DNA from: Thermoplasmatota archaeon
GTDB lineage: Archaea; Thermoplasmatota; Thermoplasmata; Thermoplasmatales; Thermoplasmataceae
Reading direction: 5' to 3'
Length of the DNA stretch: 45,288 bases
Assembly (NCBI GenBank): GCA_023487765.1
Contig: JAMDBW010000014.1
Coordinates: forward strand, 1-45,288
Below are positions 1 through 8,040 of the stretch, piece after piece. The notes beneath the pieces are model-generated. The model ran no database searches and was not told the origin of the DNA. It worked only from the letters and a program-made list of their open reading frames with translations. Made by a program: the position numbers and the translations under genes. Each line of letters opens with the position of its first letter. Positions within the stretch are counted from its first letter, which is position 1.

Positions 1-344
1 TCAAGAATACCCTTCATCTGTTTGAATGCCCTCTCCACAGAATCCTTGTCGTAGTATTTTCTCACGACATCGTCAATGCCGAGATCCGTATTGTGGAATA
101 TGAGGGAATATCCGGGATATTTCGCTATGTCTTCATTTGAGGAATGCTCGTAATAGTGATCCTTCTTCAGGGATTCCATGGTCGGATTATATACGATAAT
201 AAGCCTGCCCGAAAGGAAAACGACATCAGTGCAGTATACCTTTGTGTTCTTCAGCGACACCATGCGCTTCTTTGTGTAGATATCGTTCCTGTCGATTCCA
301 TCAATGATCCTCTTCAGGTCCGGCGTTTTCTTGAGGCCGCAGAT
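1..344 (-). pseudogene. DDE transposase fragment (IS4/IS1634-like C-terminal part)
   Basis: Reading the minus strand from 344 down to 1 gives one open frame with no start codon, running off the left window edge. It ends in YYDKDSVERAFKQMKG, which fits the Y-x2-[RK]-x3-E-x6-K signature around the catalytic Glu of IS4-superfamily DDE transposases. The frame is closed on its N-terminal side by a stop at 345-347, so the first part of the protein is missing here and this is a truncated copy, unless it is split by an upstream rearrangement. The family is seen from the motif; the exact IS group is uncertain. The ORF-track entry 144..395 (+) is its shadow. Confidence 0.65.
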
Positions 345-375
345 TCACCCGACCGTGAAAGGGAGGGTGTAACAT

Positions 376-421
376 ATGGACAGAAAAGTCAGTGAACTGC
401 AAGGAAAGCTATATGACATGG
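376..421 (+). pseudogene. Remnant of group II intron reverse-transcriptase N-terminus, 5' exon of the inserted intron
   Basis: An ATG at 376, preceded by a strong Shine-Dalgarno-like stretch (GGGAGGGTG at 361-369), opens the peptide MDRKVSELQGKLYDM. The pattern KV-x-x-LQ-x-KLY is typical of the first residues of group II intron-encoded reverse transcriptases. The frame is then interrupted by the group II intron beginning at 422. After the predicted 3' splice site the reading frame does not resume as a recognisable reverse transcriptase and soon stops, so only the first 15 codons survive. The assignment rests on a short peptide and is inference; a short unrelated gene is possible. Confidence 0.4.
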
Positions 422-1218
422 GTGCGCCGTCGAAGATGAACAACCATGAGAGAAAGTCTCAACACAGAAAGAACCGGAAACTATGAAGCGAGGGTCAAGG
501 CTGAACTGGCAACAGTTTCGGCTGAAGCAGACCGACAACGGGGTCAACGGAACCTCAGCAATGAGGCTCGGGTACCTCTACGCGAAGCCGCAGGCCTGAA
601 TGAAAATGAACCTATATGTAGCGTCGTGAGTATAGCCCGCAGTAATGCGGTGAAGGGGTATGTCGAGCCTGTCTATGTGTGGCGAAGACAGTATCATGCA
701 TCTCCAAATCCGGCAAGGATGCATGAATGCCCCGGCGTAGCAGGGCAGGCATGGGGTGAAGGTTGCTCGAGATAAGACGGGAGATCCCCCACTGTTCCGA
801 AAGGATAAGTGTGCCTATAAGCGGAAGTGAAGTGGCACTCAATGCAGTGCGGGAAGACAGAGGAGATCGTAGTACCTGTGAGAACGTCGTAATGACGGTG
901 GAGGAAAGGGTCTACACTTCACGGGAACCCAAAGGAGAACTGAGGCTGTCCTTACTGTCCGGGAGGACTATCATGGGACGGAATGGGTGCATAAAATGAA
1001 TAGAGCGCTCTAATGTGGGTCAGAGTAATGCATTCCATGAAAATGTCGACAGGTAATCCAGAGGGGATATCCTGCTGCCAAAGCCGCATGTGCAGACTGC
1101 ACATGATGCCATAACTGCAGCAGGTGAAACACCATCCCGTGTCGGTAAGCGTAGTGCGGGAAAACCGCAAGCACTGTTTGACGAGAGGCTTCTGGGTAAC
1201 GCCAGAAGTCTACTCTAC
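422..1218 (+). mobile_element. Group II intron without an internal ORF
   Basis: The segment begins with the conserved 5' sequence GTGCG and ends CTACTCTAC, the usual group II terminus, with a candidate branch-point A seven bases from the end. A domain V-like hairpin lies at 1147-1180. Exon-binding sites can be found for the flanking exon. EBS1 CTATGT (673-678, in the loop of a CTGTCT/AGACAG hairpin) pairs with ACATGG (416-421), and EBS2 ATGTAG (616-621) pairs with CTATAT (409-414), each with one G-U wobble. Domain I also has the familiar block GTAGTACCTGTGAGAACG followed by GGAGGAAAGGG. No open frame of maturase size exists inside, so mobility or splicing would need a protein supplied in trans. 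The 3' end could be 1218 (AC) or 1220 (AT). The ORF-track entries here are non-coding shadows. Confidence 0.8.
1147..1180 (+). other. Group II intron domain V (catalytic hairpin), partly mismatched
   Basis: The 34-nt hairpin AAGCGTAGTGCGG-GAAA-ACCGCAAGCACTGTTTG matches the layout of domain V: AGC catalytic triad, GNRA-type loop, short upper GC helix and a two-base bulge (AA). Compared with the common bacterial version it has two unpaired positions in the lower helix (T1152 and A1153 facing C and A), so catalytic activity may be reduced or lost. It is followed directly by a domain VI-like stem (CTTCTGG/CCAGAAG with a GTAA-containing loop). Confidence 0.65.
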
Positions 1219-1225
1219 ATGTAAA

Positions 1226-1302
1226 TGTCTGACAAATAGTTTATTACCGGGCCCAAAAAAGCATGTGGAATCTGAAAAATCAATAAATCACAGTGTCAGA
1301 CA
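1226..1302. repeat. Inverted repeat TGTCTGAC ... GTCAGACA
   Basis: A perfect 8-bp inverted repeat (1226-1233 and 1295-1302) lies between the intron end and the IS630-like element. It could be a terminal repeat of a lost insertion or a transcript hairpin; nothing in the sequence decides this. Confidence 0.3.
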
Positions 1303-1320
1303 GATTTGTATGTTGGTTAT

Positions 1321-1859
1321 GCGGTTATAGTTTTTTTAGCTTTTCATCGGCATCCTCCGGCTTCCTGTAATCCACCTGATAAGGCTTTGCGTGGTTCATC
1401 TTAAAGCTCTTCAATATCCTTCGGACCTGCCTCTCGGAATATTCTGTGTTGAATTCTGATTTTATGAGATCCTTGATATCCCCAAGGTACCAGAGATCCT
1501 TTGCCTTTAGCAGTGCCATGAGATCGTTTTTCTGTTCACCGGAGAGCTTTGATGGTTTTCCACCGGCGAATCTCGGAATGAGGTCTTCATATCCGGATTT
1601 GCTCCATCTTCTCAACCATTCGTATGCAATGGTTTTTACGACACCAGCATGCTTTGCCGCTGACGGTCCGCTCTTTCCCTCGTAAAGATCATTGATGAAG
1701 ATCAGTCTCTGCAGTACCTTTCCTCTTTTCTGCTCTTCCCTGATAAGCTTTCTCAATTCACCGGAGGCCAGATGTCTTTTCACTTCCTTGGGCGTACGTT
1801 TTGTCATTAAAGGCCATGGTAATATGGTTTCATACAGTGATGTCTAAGACTATAACTGC
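1321..1859 (-). mobile_element. Shortened IS630-like element carrying only the DNA-binding ORF
   Basis: The IS630-type ORF is bracketed by short inverted repeats: GCGGTTATAGTT at 1321-1332 and, read inward from the other side, GCAGTTATAGTC (1848-1859), 10 of 12 identical with a perfect GTTATAGT core. The ORF stop codon lies inside the left repeat, so the element is only about 540 bp and has no room for a DDE catalytic domain. The ends are inferred from the repeats; a TA target duplication is not clearly visible. Confidence 0.4.
1325..1807 (-). CDS. IS630-family transposase, N-terminal HTH part only
   Basis: A 160-residue protein with an HTH region (residues about 40-75, KSGPSAAKHAGVVKTIAYEW followed by LRRWSKSGYEDLIPR) and a second winged-helix segment (about 85-145, ending ERQVRRILKSF). 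This is the paired helix-turn-helix architecture that precedes the catalytic domain in IS630/Tc1-type transposases. The text stops after DADEKLKKL, at the usual junction to the DDE domain and near an A-run (CTAAAAAAACT). In IS630 elements this junction is often a frameshift site, but no DDE sequence follows in any frame. It is therefore probably a deletion derivative that can at most bind DNA. Confidence 0.7.
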   Translation of the reverse strand: MTKRTPKEVKRHLASGELRKLIREEQKRGKVLQRLIFINDLYEGKSGPSAAKHAGVVKTIAYEWLRRWSKSGYEDLIPRFAGGKPSKLSGEQKNDLMALLKAKDLWYLGDIKDLIKSEFNTEYSERQVRRILKSFKMNHAKPYQVDYRKPEDADEKLKKL

Positions 1860-1880
1860 TTGAATGGTTCATCTTGTCAA

Positions 1881-1899
1881 TCCCGCAAAGGTCGCGGGA
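1881..1899. repeat. Hairpin TCCCGC-7-GCGGGA
   Basis: A perfect 6-bp GC-rich inverted repeat in the gene-free stretch between the IS630-like ORF and the thermosome gene. It might act as a transcript end structure. No other feature is recognisable between 1860 and 1980. Confidence 0.3.
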
Positions 1900-1993
1900 A
1901 AAATGTGCGATGTTAATCCATGTCGCTTAAGAGTTAAGAACTCGACAACTTCCATAATTCCAACAGGTTATTCTATAAAAAACTCAACCAACT

Positions 1994-2036
1994 CCCACAA
2001 AAAATAAAAAATAGAGAGGGTTTAAAAAATATATTC
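1994..2036 (-). terminator. T-rich terminator of the thermosome gene
   Basis: Immediately downstream of the thermosome stop codon the minus strand reads a series of T tracts (ATATTTTTTAAACC, then TTTTTTATTTTTTG). Oligo-T runs are the usual archaeal intrinsic termination signal. Confidence 0.5.
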
Positions 2037-2043
2037 GGGTTGA

Positions 2044-3675
2044 TTACTCGTCGGAGTCTCCGCCCATTCCAGGTTTTCCGCCGGCGCCAGGTCCACCTTT
2101 TGTTCCTTTGGTAGCGATTACGTCGTCGATTCTCAGGATCATTACAGCGGCTTCCGTTGCAGCTTCAATGGCCTGTTTTCCGACACGTATAGGTTCTATA
2201 ACACCGGCTTTCTCCATATCCTCGACTTCGCCCGTATAGACATTGATTCCTGAAGTTGTTTTGCCCTTCGCGTGCTCATTCCTTATCTTTATGAGGACGT
2301 CAATGGCATCAAGCCCGGCATTCTCTGAAAGTGCACGCGGGATTTCCTCAAGCGCATTCGCAAATTTCTCAATGGCAAGTTGCTGTCTTCCGCCCACTTT
2401 GGAGGCGTATTCTCTCAATCTCAGGGAAATTTCAGATGCAGATGATCCTCCGCCGGTCACGTATCCGCCATCCTCAACGGCAGCCGCAACTACATGGATG
2501 GAATCAGTTATTGATCTCTCTATCTCATCAACGACGTGTTCGGTGCCTCCCCTGACAAGAACGCTCACTGCTTTTGGATTCTTGCAGCCGGTTACGAATG
2601 TCAGGTAATCGTCTCCGATCTTCACCTGTTCAACTGATGCCGCCATTCCAAGATCCTGCGGGGATAGTTCGTCCATGGATGAGGCGATTGCAGCCCCCGT
2701 TGCCTTGGACAGTTTTTCAACGTCGCTCTTCTTAACCCTTCTAACGGCGTATATACCTTCCTTGGCGAGATAGTGCTGTGCAAGATCATCTATTCCTTTC
2801 TGTGTTATGAGAACATTTGCGCCTGATTTCTTGACCTTGGAGACCATTTCTTTCAGTACATTCTCTTCCTGTGACAGGAATTTCTGAATCATCGAAGGGT
2901 CGTCGATTCTAATGTTGGTATCGAATTCAGGTTTCTTTATCTCAAGTGCAGCGTTGAGCAGGGCAATTTTTGCATCCTTCACGAAATTAGGCATTCCGGG
3001 GTGAACCTTTTCCTTGTCAACAATGATTCCGAATATCAGCTCAGAGTCCTCTATGTCTCCACCCTGTTTCTTGACTATCTGAATGTTGTCAAAGTCGACT
3101 GAATAACCGCTATCAGTCTTTTCGGCTACCGCCTTGACTGATTCGTAGGAGATTTCCGAAAGCTTCTCTTTGCTGGATGACGCACTTTTGCTGCTCAATG
3201 AAGTTCCTGCCATTTTCATTAACAAACCCTTGTCCTGGAACTTCACCGGTTTCGATATGTCATCCATAACCTTCTTGGCGTGATCGGCTGCCATTCTGTA
3301 ACCTGCTGAAATGACCGTTGGATGTACGTTCTGATTGATCAGGCTTTCCGCTTCCTGAAGCAGTGCTCCTGCTATCACTACGGCTGTGGTTGTTCCATCA
3401 CCGACAAATGAGTCCTGTGTTTTAGAAACTTCTACCATCATCTTTGCCGCAGGGTGTTCTACGTCCATTTCCTTCAGAATTGTTACGCCGTCGTTCGTAA
3501 TAACAATGTCACCGAGCGAGTCCACAAGCATCTTGTCCATGCCTCTCGGACCCAGACTGGATCTTACTGCCTGGGCAATACCCTTAGCTGCATCGATGTT
3601 GTTCTTCATGGCATCTCTGCCGGTCTCTCTTTTCGTGCCTTCCTTTAATATGAATATTGGTTGACCGCCTATCAT
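2044..3675 (-). CDS. thsB: Thermosome (group II chaperonin) subunit, beta-type
   Basis: ATP-dependent protein-folding subunit of the cytoplasmic archaeal chaperonin. The 543-residue length is standard. The N-terminus [14 protein letters not shown], the GDGTTTAVV nucleotide-binding loop with its catalytic Asp, [12 protein letters not shown], and the C-terminal [13 protein letters not shown] are all family hallmarks. From memory the protein is closer to the Thermoplasma beta subunit than to alpha. The tail is Gly-rich with [13 protein letters not shown] and a final DSDE, like the flexible tails that project into the ring cavity. The ATG follows a clear ribosome site (GGTGAGGT) and a TATA box. 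A partner alpha subunit would be expected elsewhere in the genome. Confidence 0.97.
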   Translation of the reverse strand: MIGGQPIFILKEGTKRETGRDAMKNNIDAAKGIAQAVRSSLGPRGMDKMLVDSLGDIVITNDGVTILKEMDVEHPAAKMMVEVSKTQDSFVGDGTTTAVVIAGALLQEAESLINQNVHPTVISAGYRMAADHAKKVMDDISKPVKFQDKGLLMKMAGTSLSSKSASSSKEKLSEISYESVKAVAEKTDSGYSVDFDNIQIVKKQGGDIEDSELIFGIIVDKEKVHPGMPNFVKDAKIALLNAALEIKKPEFDTNIRIDDPSMIQKFLSQEENVLKEMVSKVKKSGANVLITQKGIDDLAQHYLAKEGIYAVRRVKKSDVEKLSKATGAAIASSMDELSPQDLGMAASVEQVKIGDDYLTFVTGCKNPKAVSVLVRGGTEHVVDEIERSITDSIHVVAAAVEDGGYVTGGGSSASEISLRLREYASKVGGRQQLAIEKFANALEEIPRALSENAGLDAIDVLIKIRNEHAKGKTTSGINVYTGEVEDMEKAGVIEPIRVGKQAIEAATEAAVMILRIDDVIATKGTKGGPGAGGKPGMGGDSDE

Positions 3676-3704
3676 AATGACCTCACCAAAGTAAAAATAA
3701 ACTT

Positions 3705-3712
3705 CTATATAA
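3705..3712 (-). promoter_or_regulatory. TATA box of the thermosome gene
   Basis: The minus strand reads TTATATAG about 34 bp upstream of the thsB ATG, with GGTGAGGT (3680-3687) between it and the start. This gives a short leader with a ribosome-binding site. Confidence 0.6.
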
Positions 3713-3720
3713 CCATTTCT

Positions 3721-3983
3721 AATTTTGATTCGATGTGATTATTGAATATCGGATGATATGCCGGTGAAATTCAAATTCAAGCCATTGCAACCGCATCTGC
3801 ATTGTAATGCAAGTTCCGTGAATTGCCTTTGGATCGGGTTCTATTCTGTTCATCCTACTCGCTCTGCGATCATTTTCCCGGGCGACGGAGACGGCAAAGG
3901 CAGCAATACCATGAAAAATCGCGTACTTCGCCTCATCCCTGTTAAAGCGGCAATTCTTTAATGAACGATGGTAATAACTGTTC
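3721..3983. other. Gene-poor stretch between thsB and the DUF1805 gene
   Basis: About 260 bp with no convincing gene. The short ORFs on both strands lack recognisable similarity or a good start. A possible TATA-like TTCTTTAAT lies at 3955-3963 ahead of the next gene. Confidence 0.4.
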
Positions 3984-4271
3984 ATGATACAGGTTGAACA
4001 GGTTGACATAGCCGGAAAACCATACGAATTTATGAGGATGGAAATGGGAAATGCTCCTCTTCTGGTGCTGAAAGGTTCAAAAGGTTTCGTAATGTGCGGA
4101 TATCTCAATATTGAAGCCTCCGAAAAACTGGGCGATGCTGCTGTGCGCGTCACCGGAGTCAGAGACCTTGAAACTATGCTCGAGAGTAAGGCCGCAAACG
4201 TATCCGGCAAGGCAAAAGCCTTAGGCGTGAAAGAGGGGCAGAAAGTCTCGGAATTCATCCACATGCTTTAG
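3984..4271 (+). CDS. DUF1805 (YunC-like) small protein
   Basis: A 95-residue cytoplasmic protein resembling the DUF1805/YunC family, which occurs widely in archaea and Firmicutes and has no established biochemical role. Recognisable features are the early GKPYEF segment, LLVLKGSKGFVMCGYL (about residues 29-44, the most conserved part of the family) and DAAVRVTGV with a following helix. The length is normal for the family. No strong ribosome site precedes the ATG. It lies 13 bp ahead of the Nudix gene on the same strand and may be co-transcribed with it. Confidence 0.75.
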   Translation: MIQVEQVDIAGKPYEFMRMEMGNAPLLVLKGSKGFVMCGYLNIEASEKLGDAAVRVTGVRDLETMLESKAANVSGKAKALGVKEGQKVSEFIHML

Positions 4272-4284
4272 TGGCAGTCTGACT

Positions 4285-4746
4285 ATGATTAAGGAAAGAA
4301 AAGCGGCAGTGGCCGTAATAAAATCGGGCGATCAGATTCTTCTGATAAGGAGGAAGAAGATTGACGGTGATCCCTGGTCAGGACACATAGCTCTGCCCGG
4401 TGGTCATGTGGAAACAGGTGAAACAATAGAACAGGGTGTTTTGAGGGAGATCAGAGAGGAGGTCTCTCTGTGTTATTCTGAGAACGATATTGTCGGTGAA
4501 ATGTCACCTGTAAACACTGTCAGGATGCCTGACCTCTGGGTGTACCCGGTTATAATCGCTGCCGCTTCATATAACGGGGCTAAAGCCGGTCCGGAAGTCG
4601 AAGAGATACGTGTGGTTAACATCGGCGATTATCACGAGACAATCGAACCAGGCTTCAACTCCCCTGCAATGGATTATGGCGGCTGGATAGTATGGGGACT
4701 TACCTACAGGATACTCAGGACTTATCTGGAATCCACAAAACAGTGA
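4285..4746 (+). CDS. Nudix hydrolase, CoA-pyrophosphatase-like
   Basis: A 153-residue Nudix-fold pyrophosphohydrolase that would cleave a nucleoside diphosphate linked to another moiety, using Mg2+. The Nudix box is complete: GHVETGETIEQGVLREIREE (G-x5-E-x7-RE-x2-EE). The segment LSPVNTV-like (EMSPVNTVRMPDLWVYP) after the box resembles the CoA/8-oxo-type subgroup (NUDT7/8-like), but the substrate cannot be fixed from sequence. It follows the DUF1805 gene closely and is convergent with the GHMP kinase gene (6 bp gap). Confidence 0.85.
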   Translation: MIKERKAAVAVIKSGDQILLIRRKKIDGDPWSGHIALPGGHVETGETIEQGVLREIREEVSLCYSENDIVGEMSPVNTVRMPDLWVYPVIIAAASYNGAKAGPEVEEIRVVNIGDYHETIEPGFNSPAMDYGGWIVWGLTYRILRTYLESTKQ

Positions 4747-4752
4747 CCCGCG

Positions 4753-5742
4753 TTAAAAAGTTTTAGTTCCATTTTCTTCAAACGATACACGTACAACAAA
4801 GCTGGATATATCCATCAGAGATTTCTGGAGTGTCTCCAGCTCATCTTTCCTGCTTATTGCAAGGATAAATCCTTCTCCTCCTCCACCCATAAGTCTCGCT
4901 GCCGCTGCTCCATTCTCCGAGGCAGTTTTTATTATTCCGTCGATCTTTTCGTTAGAAACGTTCTTTCCAAGCTTCTTCTTCAGGATCCATCCATTGTTCA
5001 CGGCTTCCGTAAATCTGTAAAAATCTCCCGCTTTTACTGCTGATTCCATCTGGTAGGCCAGTTCTTTCATCCTGAGGAGGTTTGAAACCACTTCATGTGA
5101 CCCTTTCTCTGATTTTTCAACCTGATCGCGGAGAACCTGTGAACTCTCTCTGGTTTTGCCCGTATAAACCAGCAGGGTACGTTTTTCAAGCTCCTTTATG
5201 AAGCTGGCACTGCCAGCCATGCGGTCAATGGTTTCCTTTCCGGACTTGAACTCCATGAATTTAAATCCGCCGAGGCTTACAGCAAAGGGATCCTGCTTTC
5301 CGAGGGTTACGCCAAAATAATCCCCCTCTATCCGGAACGCTTCTCTTGCTATCTCCCATGGGTCAGTTATCTGTCCTTTGATTCTGTAGATCAGGGCAAG
5401 AACTGCAGTTATCAGCGCACTGGATGAACCGAGGCCGGAGCCCGGGGGCACCCCGGCATTAATGGCAATGCGCCCGCGGTCGATACCCCTGCTCTGGAAA
5501 AGCATGGACATCTTGTGAAGAACGTCATCCTCCTCGTTTTCTTTTCCTATTATCACGCTCTTGAGAAAATCTCTTGAGGATATCTCAAGTTCGTACTCAT
5601 CCTTTGTATAGATCAGGGTTACGCCACGGTCAATGGTGGTGTTTACAACGGCTCCTCCATAAGTGTCACAAAATGGATTTATGTCGGTCCCTCCGCCTCC
5701 AAAACTAACCCTGAACGGACTGTAAGCGATGATTTTTGTCAT
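4753..5742 (-). CDS. GHMP-family small-molecule kinase
   Basis: A 329-residue ATP-dependent kinase of the galactokinase/homoserine/mevalonate/phosphomevalonate superfamily. It shows the N-terminal YSPFRVSFGGGGTDINPF motif, the ATP-binding PPGSGLGSSSA loop (about residues 98-108) and the C-terminal glycine loop ARLMGGGGEGF. The N-terminus resembles the heptose-7-phosphate kinase subgroup (COG2605-like). Thermoplasma and relatives make isoprenoids through mevalonate 3-phosphate and need an unusual mevalonate-3-phosphate 5-kinase from this superfamily, so that is one possible role. A sugar kinase is equally possible from sequence alone. A TATA-like GATATTTAAGG lies upstream on the minus strand. 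Confidence 0.85.
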   Translation of the reverse strand: MTKIIAYSPFRVSFGGGGTDINPFCDTYGGAVVNTTIDRGVTLIYTKDEYELEISSRDFLKSVIIGKENEEDDVLHKMSMLFQSRGIDRGRIAINAGVPPGSGLGSSSALITAVLALIYRIKGQITDPWEIAREAFRIEGDYFGVTLGKQDPFAVSLGGFKFMEFKSGKETIDRMAGSASFIKELEKRTLLVYTGKTRESSQVLRDQVEKSEKGSHEVVSNLLRMKELAYQMESAVKAGDFYRFTEAVNNGWILKKKLGKNVSNEKIDGIIKTASENGAAAARLMGGGGEGFILAISRKDELETLQKSLMDISSFVVRVSFEENGTKTF

Positions 5743-5816
5743 TGGGAATCAGCGTTCAGGCATGGTAACTATTGCCTTAAATATCTTGTGCAACAGATTT
5801 GCCTTTCAAAAACTGA

Positions 5817-5826
5817 TTTATATTTC
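5817..5826 (+). promoter_or_regulatory. TATA box of the pyrophosphatase gene
   Basis: TTTATATTTC lies about 24 bp ahead of the ppa ATG, implying a leaderless or nearly leaderless transcript. AGAGAAGGT adjacent to the ATG could still serve as a ribosome site in a longer transcript. Confidence 0.5.
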
Positions 5827-5843
5827 AAAATCATAGAGAAGGT

Positions 5844-6386
5844 ATGGAAAAGAATAACAGCTACTGGCATACGGTACCTATTGGGTCGAAAGCACCCGAA
5901 ATCCTTAATGTAATTATAGAAACGCCTCAGGGCAGCAAGAACAAATATGAGATATCCAAGGAGTTTCCAGGCGTTGTTCTGGACAGGGTCCTTCACTCTT
6001 CCGTAATGTATCCTATTGAATACGGTGCGGTTCCGCAGACATACTACATGGATGGAGACCCCCTTGATGTAATGGTACTGGTTTCCGAAAGAACGTATCC
6101 GGGCATTGTGCTTTCTGCCAAGCCCATTGGTGTCATGAAAATGATCGATCAGGGTGAAGTCGACAACAAGATACTGATGGTTGCAGACAAGGACCCGCGT
6201 TACAGGGAAATCAATAATTACACAGACCTTTCGCCCCACCTGCTGAAGGAAATCGTGCACTTCTTTCAGACGTATAAATTGCTGGAAAACAAGAAGACGG
6301 AGGTTTCAGGGTGGGAAGATCGCGATGTGGCTATAAAGGAGATAGAGGAATCCGTAAAACTCTACAACGAGAAATTCCCCAGATAA
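5844..6386 (+). CDS. ppa: Inorganic pyrophosphatase
   Basis: A soluble family I pyrophosphatase of 180 residues that hydrolyses pyrophosphate to phosphate and so pulls biosynthetic reactions forward. It contains the signature DGDPLDVMVL with the metal-binding aspartates (about residues 69-78), YPIEYGAVPQTY before it, and ADKDPRY after it, all in standard order. Length is typical. The following small gene starts 1 bp after the stop, so the two are probably co-transcribed. Confidence 0.96.
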   Translation: MEKNNSYWHTVPIGSKAPEILNVIIETPQGSKNKYEISKEFPGVVLDRVLHSSVMYPIEYGAVPQTYYMDGDPLDVMVLVSERTYPGIVLSAKPIGVMKMIDQGEVDNKILMVADKDPRYREINNYTDLSPHLLKEIVHFFQTYKLLENKKTEVSGWEDRDVAIKEIEESVKLYNEKFPR

Positions 6387-6387
6387 T

Positions 6388-6714
6388 ATGACAAGAGGAA
6401 CTGAGATTCCTGTCGGGCGAGGCAGGGTTATCATCGATCCCGCCTTCAGGAACATTGCGGGCAGGGGAAAATACATAATCGTGAGGTTGAAAACCAGGCA
6501 AGGCCCCTGCAACGACGCAGACTGTCAGCCCATAATGTACGCATCTCTGGAAATAGCTGAAATACCGGATAATACTCTGAGAATATTCGCGGGAGAAGGC
6601 TATTTTCTGGCACTTGACCAGGAAATATTCTCTGCAATCGACAGGAACAGGCAGACCGCATTCCTGAAGAAAGTATTTCCCGGCAGATATTCCGTCAGGG
6701 GCATCTCCTTCTGA
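6388..6714 (+). CDS. Small hypothetical protein downstream of ppa
   Basis: A 108-residue protein that I do not recognise. It has no signal peptide or membrane segment and reads as a mixed alpha/beta soluble domain, with GRGRVIIDPAFRNIAGRGKY near the N-terminus and two cysteines (GPCNDADCQP). It begins 1 bp after the ppa stop, which suggests translational coupling and co-expression with pyrophosphatase. Codon use looks like its neighbours, supporting a real gene. Confidence 0.6.
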   Translation: MTRGTEIPVGRGRVIIDPAFRNIAGRGKYIIVRLKTRQGPCNDADCQPIMYASLEIAEIPDNTLRIFAGEGYFLALDQEIFSAIDRNRQTAFLKKVFPGRYSVRGISF

Positions 6715-6770
6715 AGCATTTCCGATTCCTCATAAATACGGAAGTTCATCATTCGCGCAACCTCAAACCA

Positions 6771-6792
6771 TTTTTATATCGTAGTATGCTAC
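6771..6792 (+). promoter_or_regulatory. TATA box and small palindrome ahead of the MFS gene
   Basis: TTTTTATATC (6771-6780) is followed directly by the short palindrome GTAG-TATG-CTAC (6781-6792). The ATG is about 37 bp further on. A repressor bound at the palindrome would sit between the TATA box and the start site. Confidence 0.4.
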
Positions 6793-6828
6793 CATGATAC
6801 GTCGAATAGCAAAGCATCCCGGCTTTTT

Positions 6829-8040
6829 ATGTTCAGTAACAAAGAACTCTGGGCCGTAAGCATTGCATCCGGGATCCGTTCCATCGGTTTTGGGGCTACA
6901 TGGCCTTTCATGGCAATTTTCTTTAACAGGAATCTTGGCGTACCGGTCTATGCAGTCGGAATAATATTCACTCTGCTTTCCGTCGGGTCAATAATTTTCA
7001 GCCTTGTGGGTGGAGGGCTGGCAGACTTAATGGGGAGAAAGAAAACCCTTCTCACAGGGAGCCTGATAAGCACCGCACTGTTTGGTTCTGTGGCAATAAA
7101 CCTCTATGCGGGAGCTTCAGTTCTCATCATAGCCACTCTGTTCATCCTGACATCAATTGGCGGTTCACTAGTATTCCCGTCAGCAAATGCCCTCGTTGCA
7201 GATGTGACTGCAGAGGAGGACCGGATGAACGGATACGTGATATACAGGATAATGGCTAACCTGGGTTGGGCCGTGGGGCCGCTGACAGGATCCCTGATAA
7301 TCAATTTCGGAATTTTATGGATCTTCATTCTTGTTGCAGCCTGCAGCATTATCCAGGGACTCATCGTCATGGTGTTCATAAGAGACAGGTGGAAGGAGAG
7401 AAAAACAGCGGAAGGATCGAAGAAGAAACTGAACATGGTTGCATATGACAGGTATCTGCTTGCATTCACGCTTGGAACTTTCTTCGTGACCCTGGTATCT
7501 TCCCAGTTCACTGTAACTCTGCCCGTATATTCCAGCCTGAAAATCGGCATACCCGAGAACATGATGGGTTACATTTATGCCGTTAACGGGACAGTGGTCG
7601 TTCTTGGGCAATTTCCTATGACCAATTTCATGAAGAGGTACCCGGATATGGTTTCGATGATTGCTGGATCCATCGCATACAGCATCGGTTACTTCCTCGT
7701 AAGCCTCTCAGGAAACCTCCCCGACCTCATGTTCGACATGGTGATCATAACCATAGGGGAAAACCTGATCTCACCGGTAATGAACAGCATCGTGTCCAAG
7801 ATAGCCCCGGATGACAAGGTTGCGAGGTATCTTGGTTTCATGGGAATGGTGAACTCTTCCGGAAGAGCCCTCGGACCGTCTGTGGGCGCATTCTTCCTGT
7901 CAGTCTACGCTTTCCGGGGGTTATACGTGTGGTCATCGGTGGATCTTTTCGGTGCCCTTTCCATAATGGTGTTCATGGTCTTCACGCGGATGACCCGGAA
8001 CAGATATGCAAAACCCGGAGTGGCCGATACCGGTTCTTAA
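6829..8040 (+). CDS. Major facilitator superfamily transporter
   Basis: A 403-residue integral membrane protein with about 12 hydrophobic segments. The MFS motif A between helices 2 and 3 is present as GGGLADLMGRKKTLL, and a second-half loop reads GYIYAVNGTVVVLGQFP. The overall layout resembles drug/proton antiporters (DHA1-like), but substrate and direction cannot be read from sequence. A central charged loop (DRWKERKTAEGSKKK) separates the two six-helix halves. The gene converges on ubiA, and the two stop codons overlap. Confidence 0.9.
   Translation: MFSNKELWAVSIASGIRSIGFGATWPFMAIFFNRNLGVPVYAVGIIFTLLSVGSIIFSLVGGGLADLMGRKKTLLTGSLISTALFGSVAINLYAGASVLIIATLFILTSIGGSLVFPSANALVADVTAEEDRMNGYVIYRIMANLGWAVGPLTGSLIINFGILWIFILVAACSIIQGLIVMVFIRDRWKERKTAEGSKKKLNMVAYDRYLLAFTLGTFFVTLVSSQFTVTLPVYSSLKIGIPENMMGYIYAVNGTVVVLGQFPMTNFMKRYPDMVSMIAGSIAYSIGYFLVSLSGNLPDLMFDMVIITIGENLISPVMNSIVSKIAPDDKVARYLGFMGMVNSSGRALGPSVGAFFLSVYAFRGLYVWSSVDLFGALSIMVFMVFTRMTRNRYAKPGVADTGS

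Noticed and set aside
422-1218. Five ORFs of 68-109 codons inside the intron (446..775, 612..842, 763..999, 952..1170, 1124..1330)
   Set aside because: They overlap structured intron RNA elements, have no recognisable domain, and their starts are unsupported.
3719-4264. 181-codon minus-strand ORF opposite the DUF1805 gene
   Set aside because: Composition is that of an antisense shadow; the DUF1805 protein on the plus strand matches a family.
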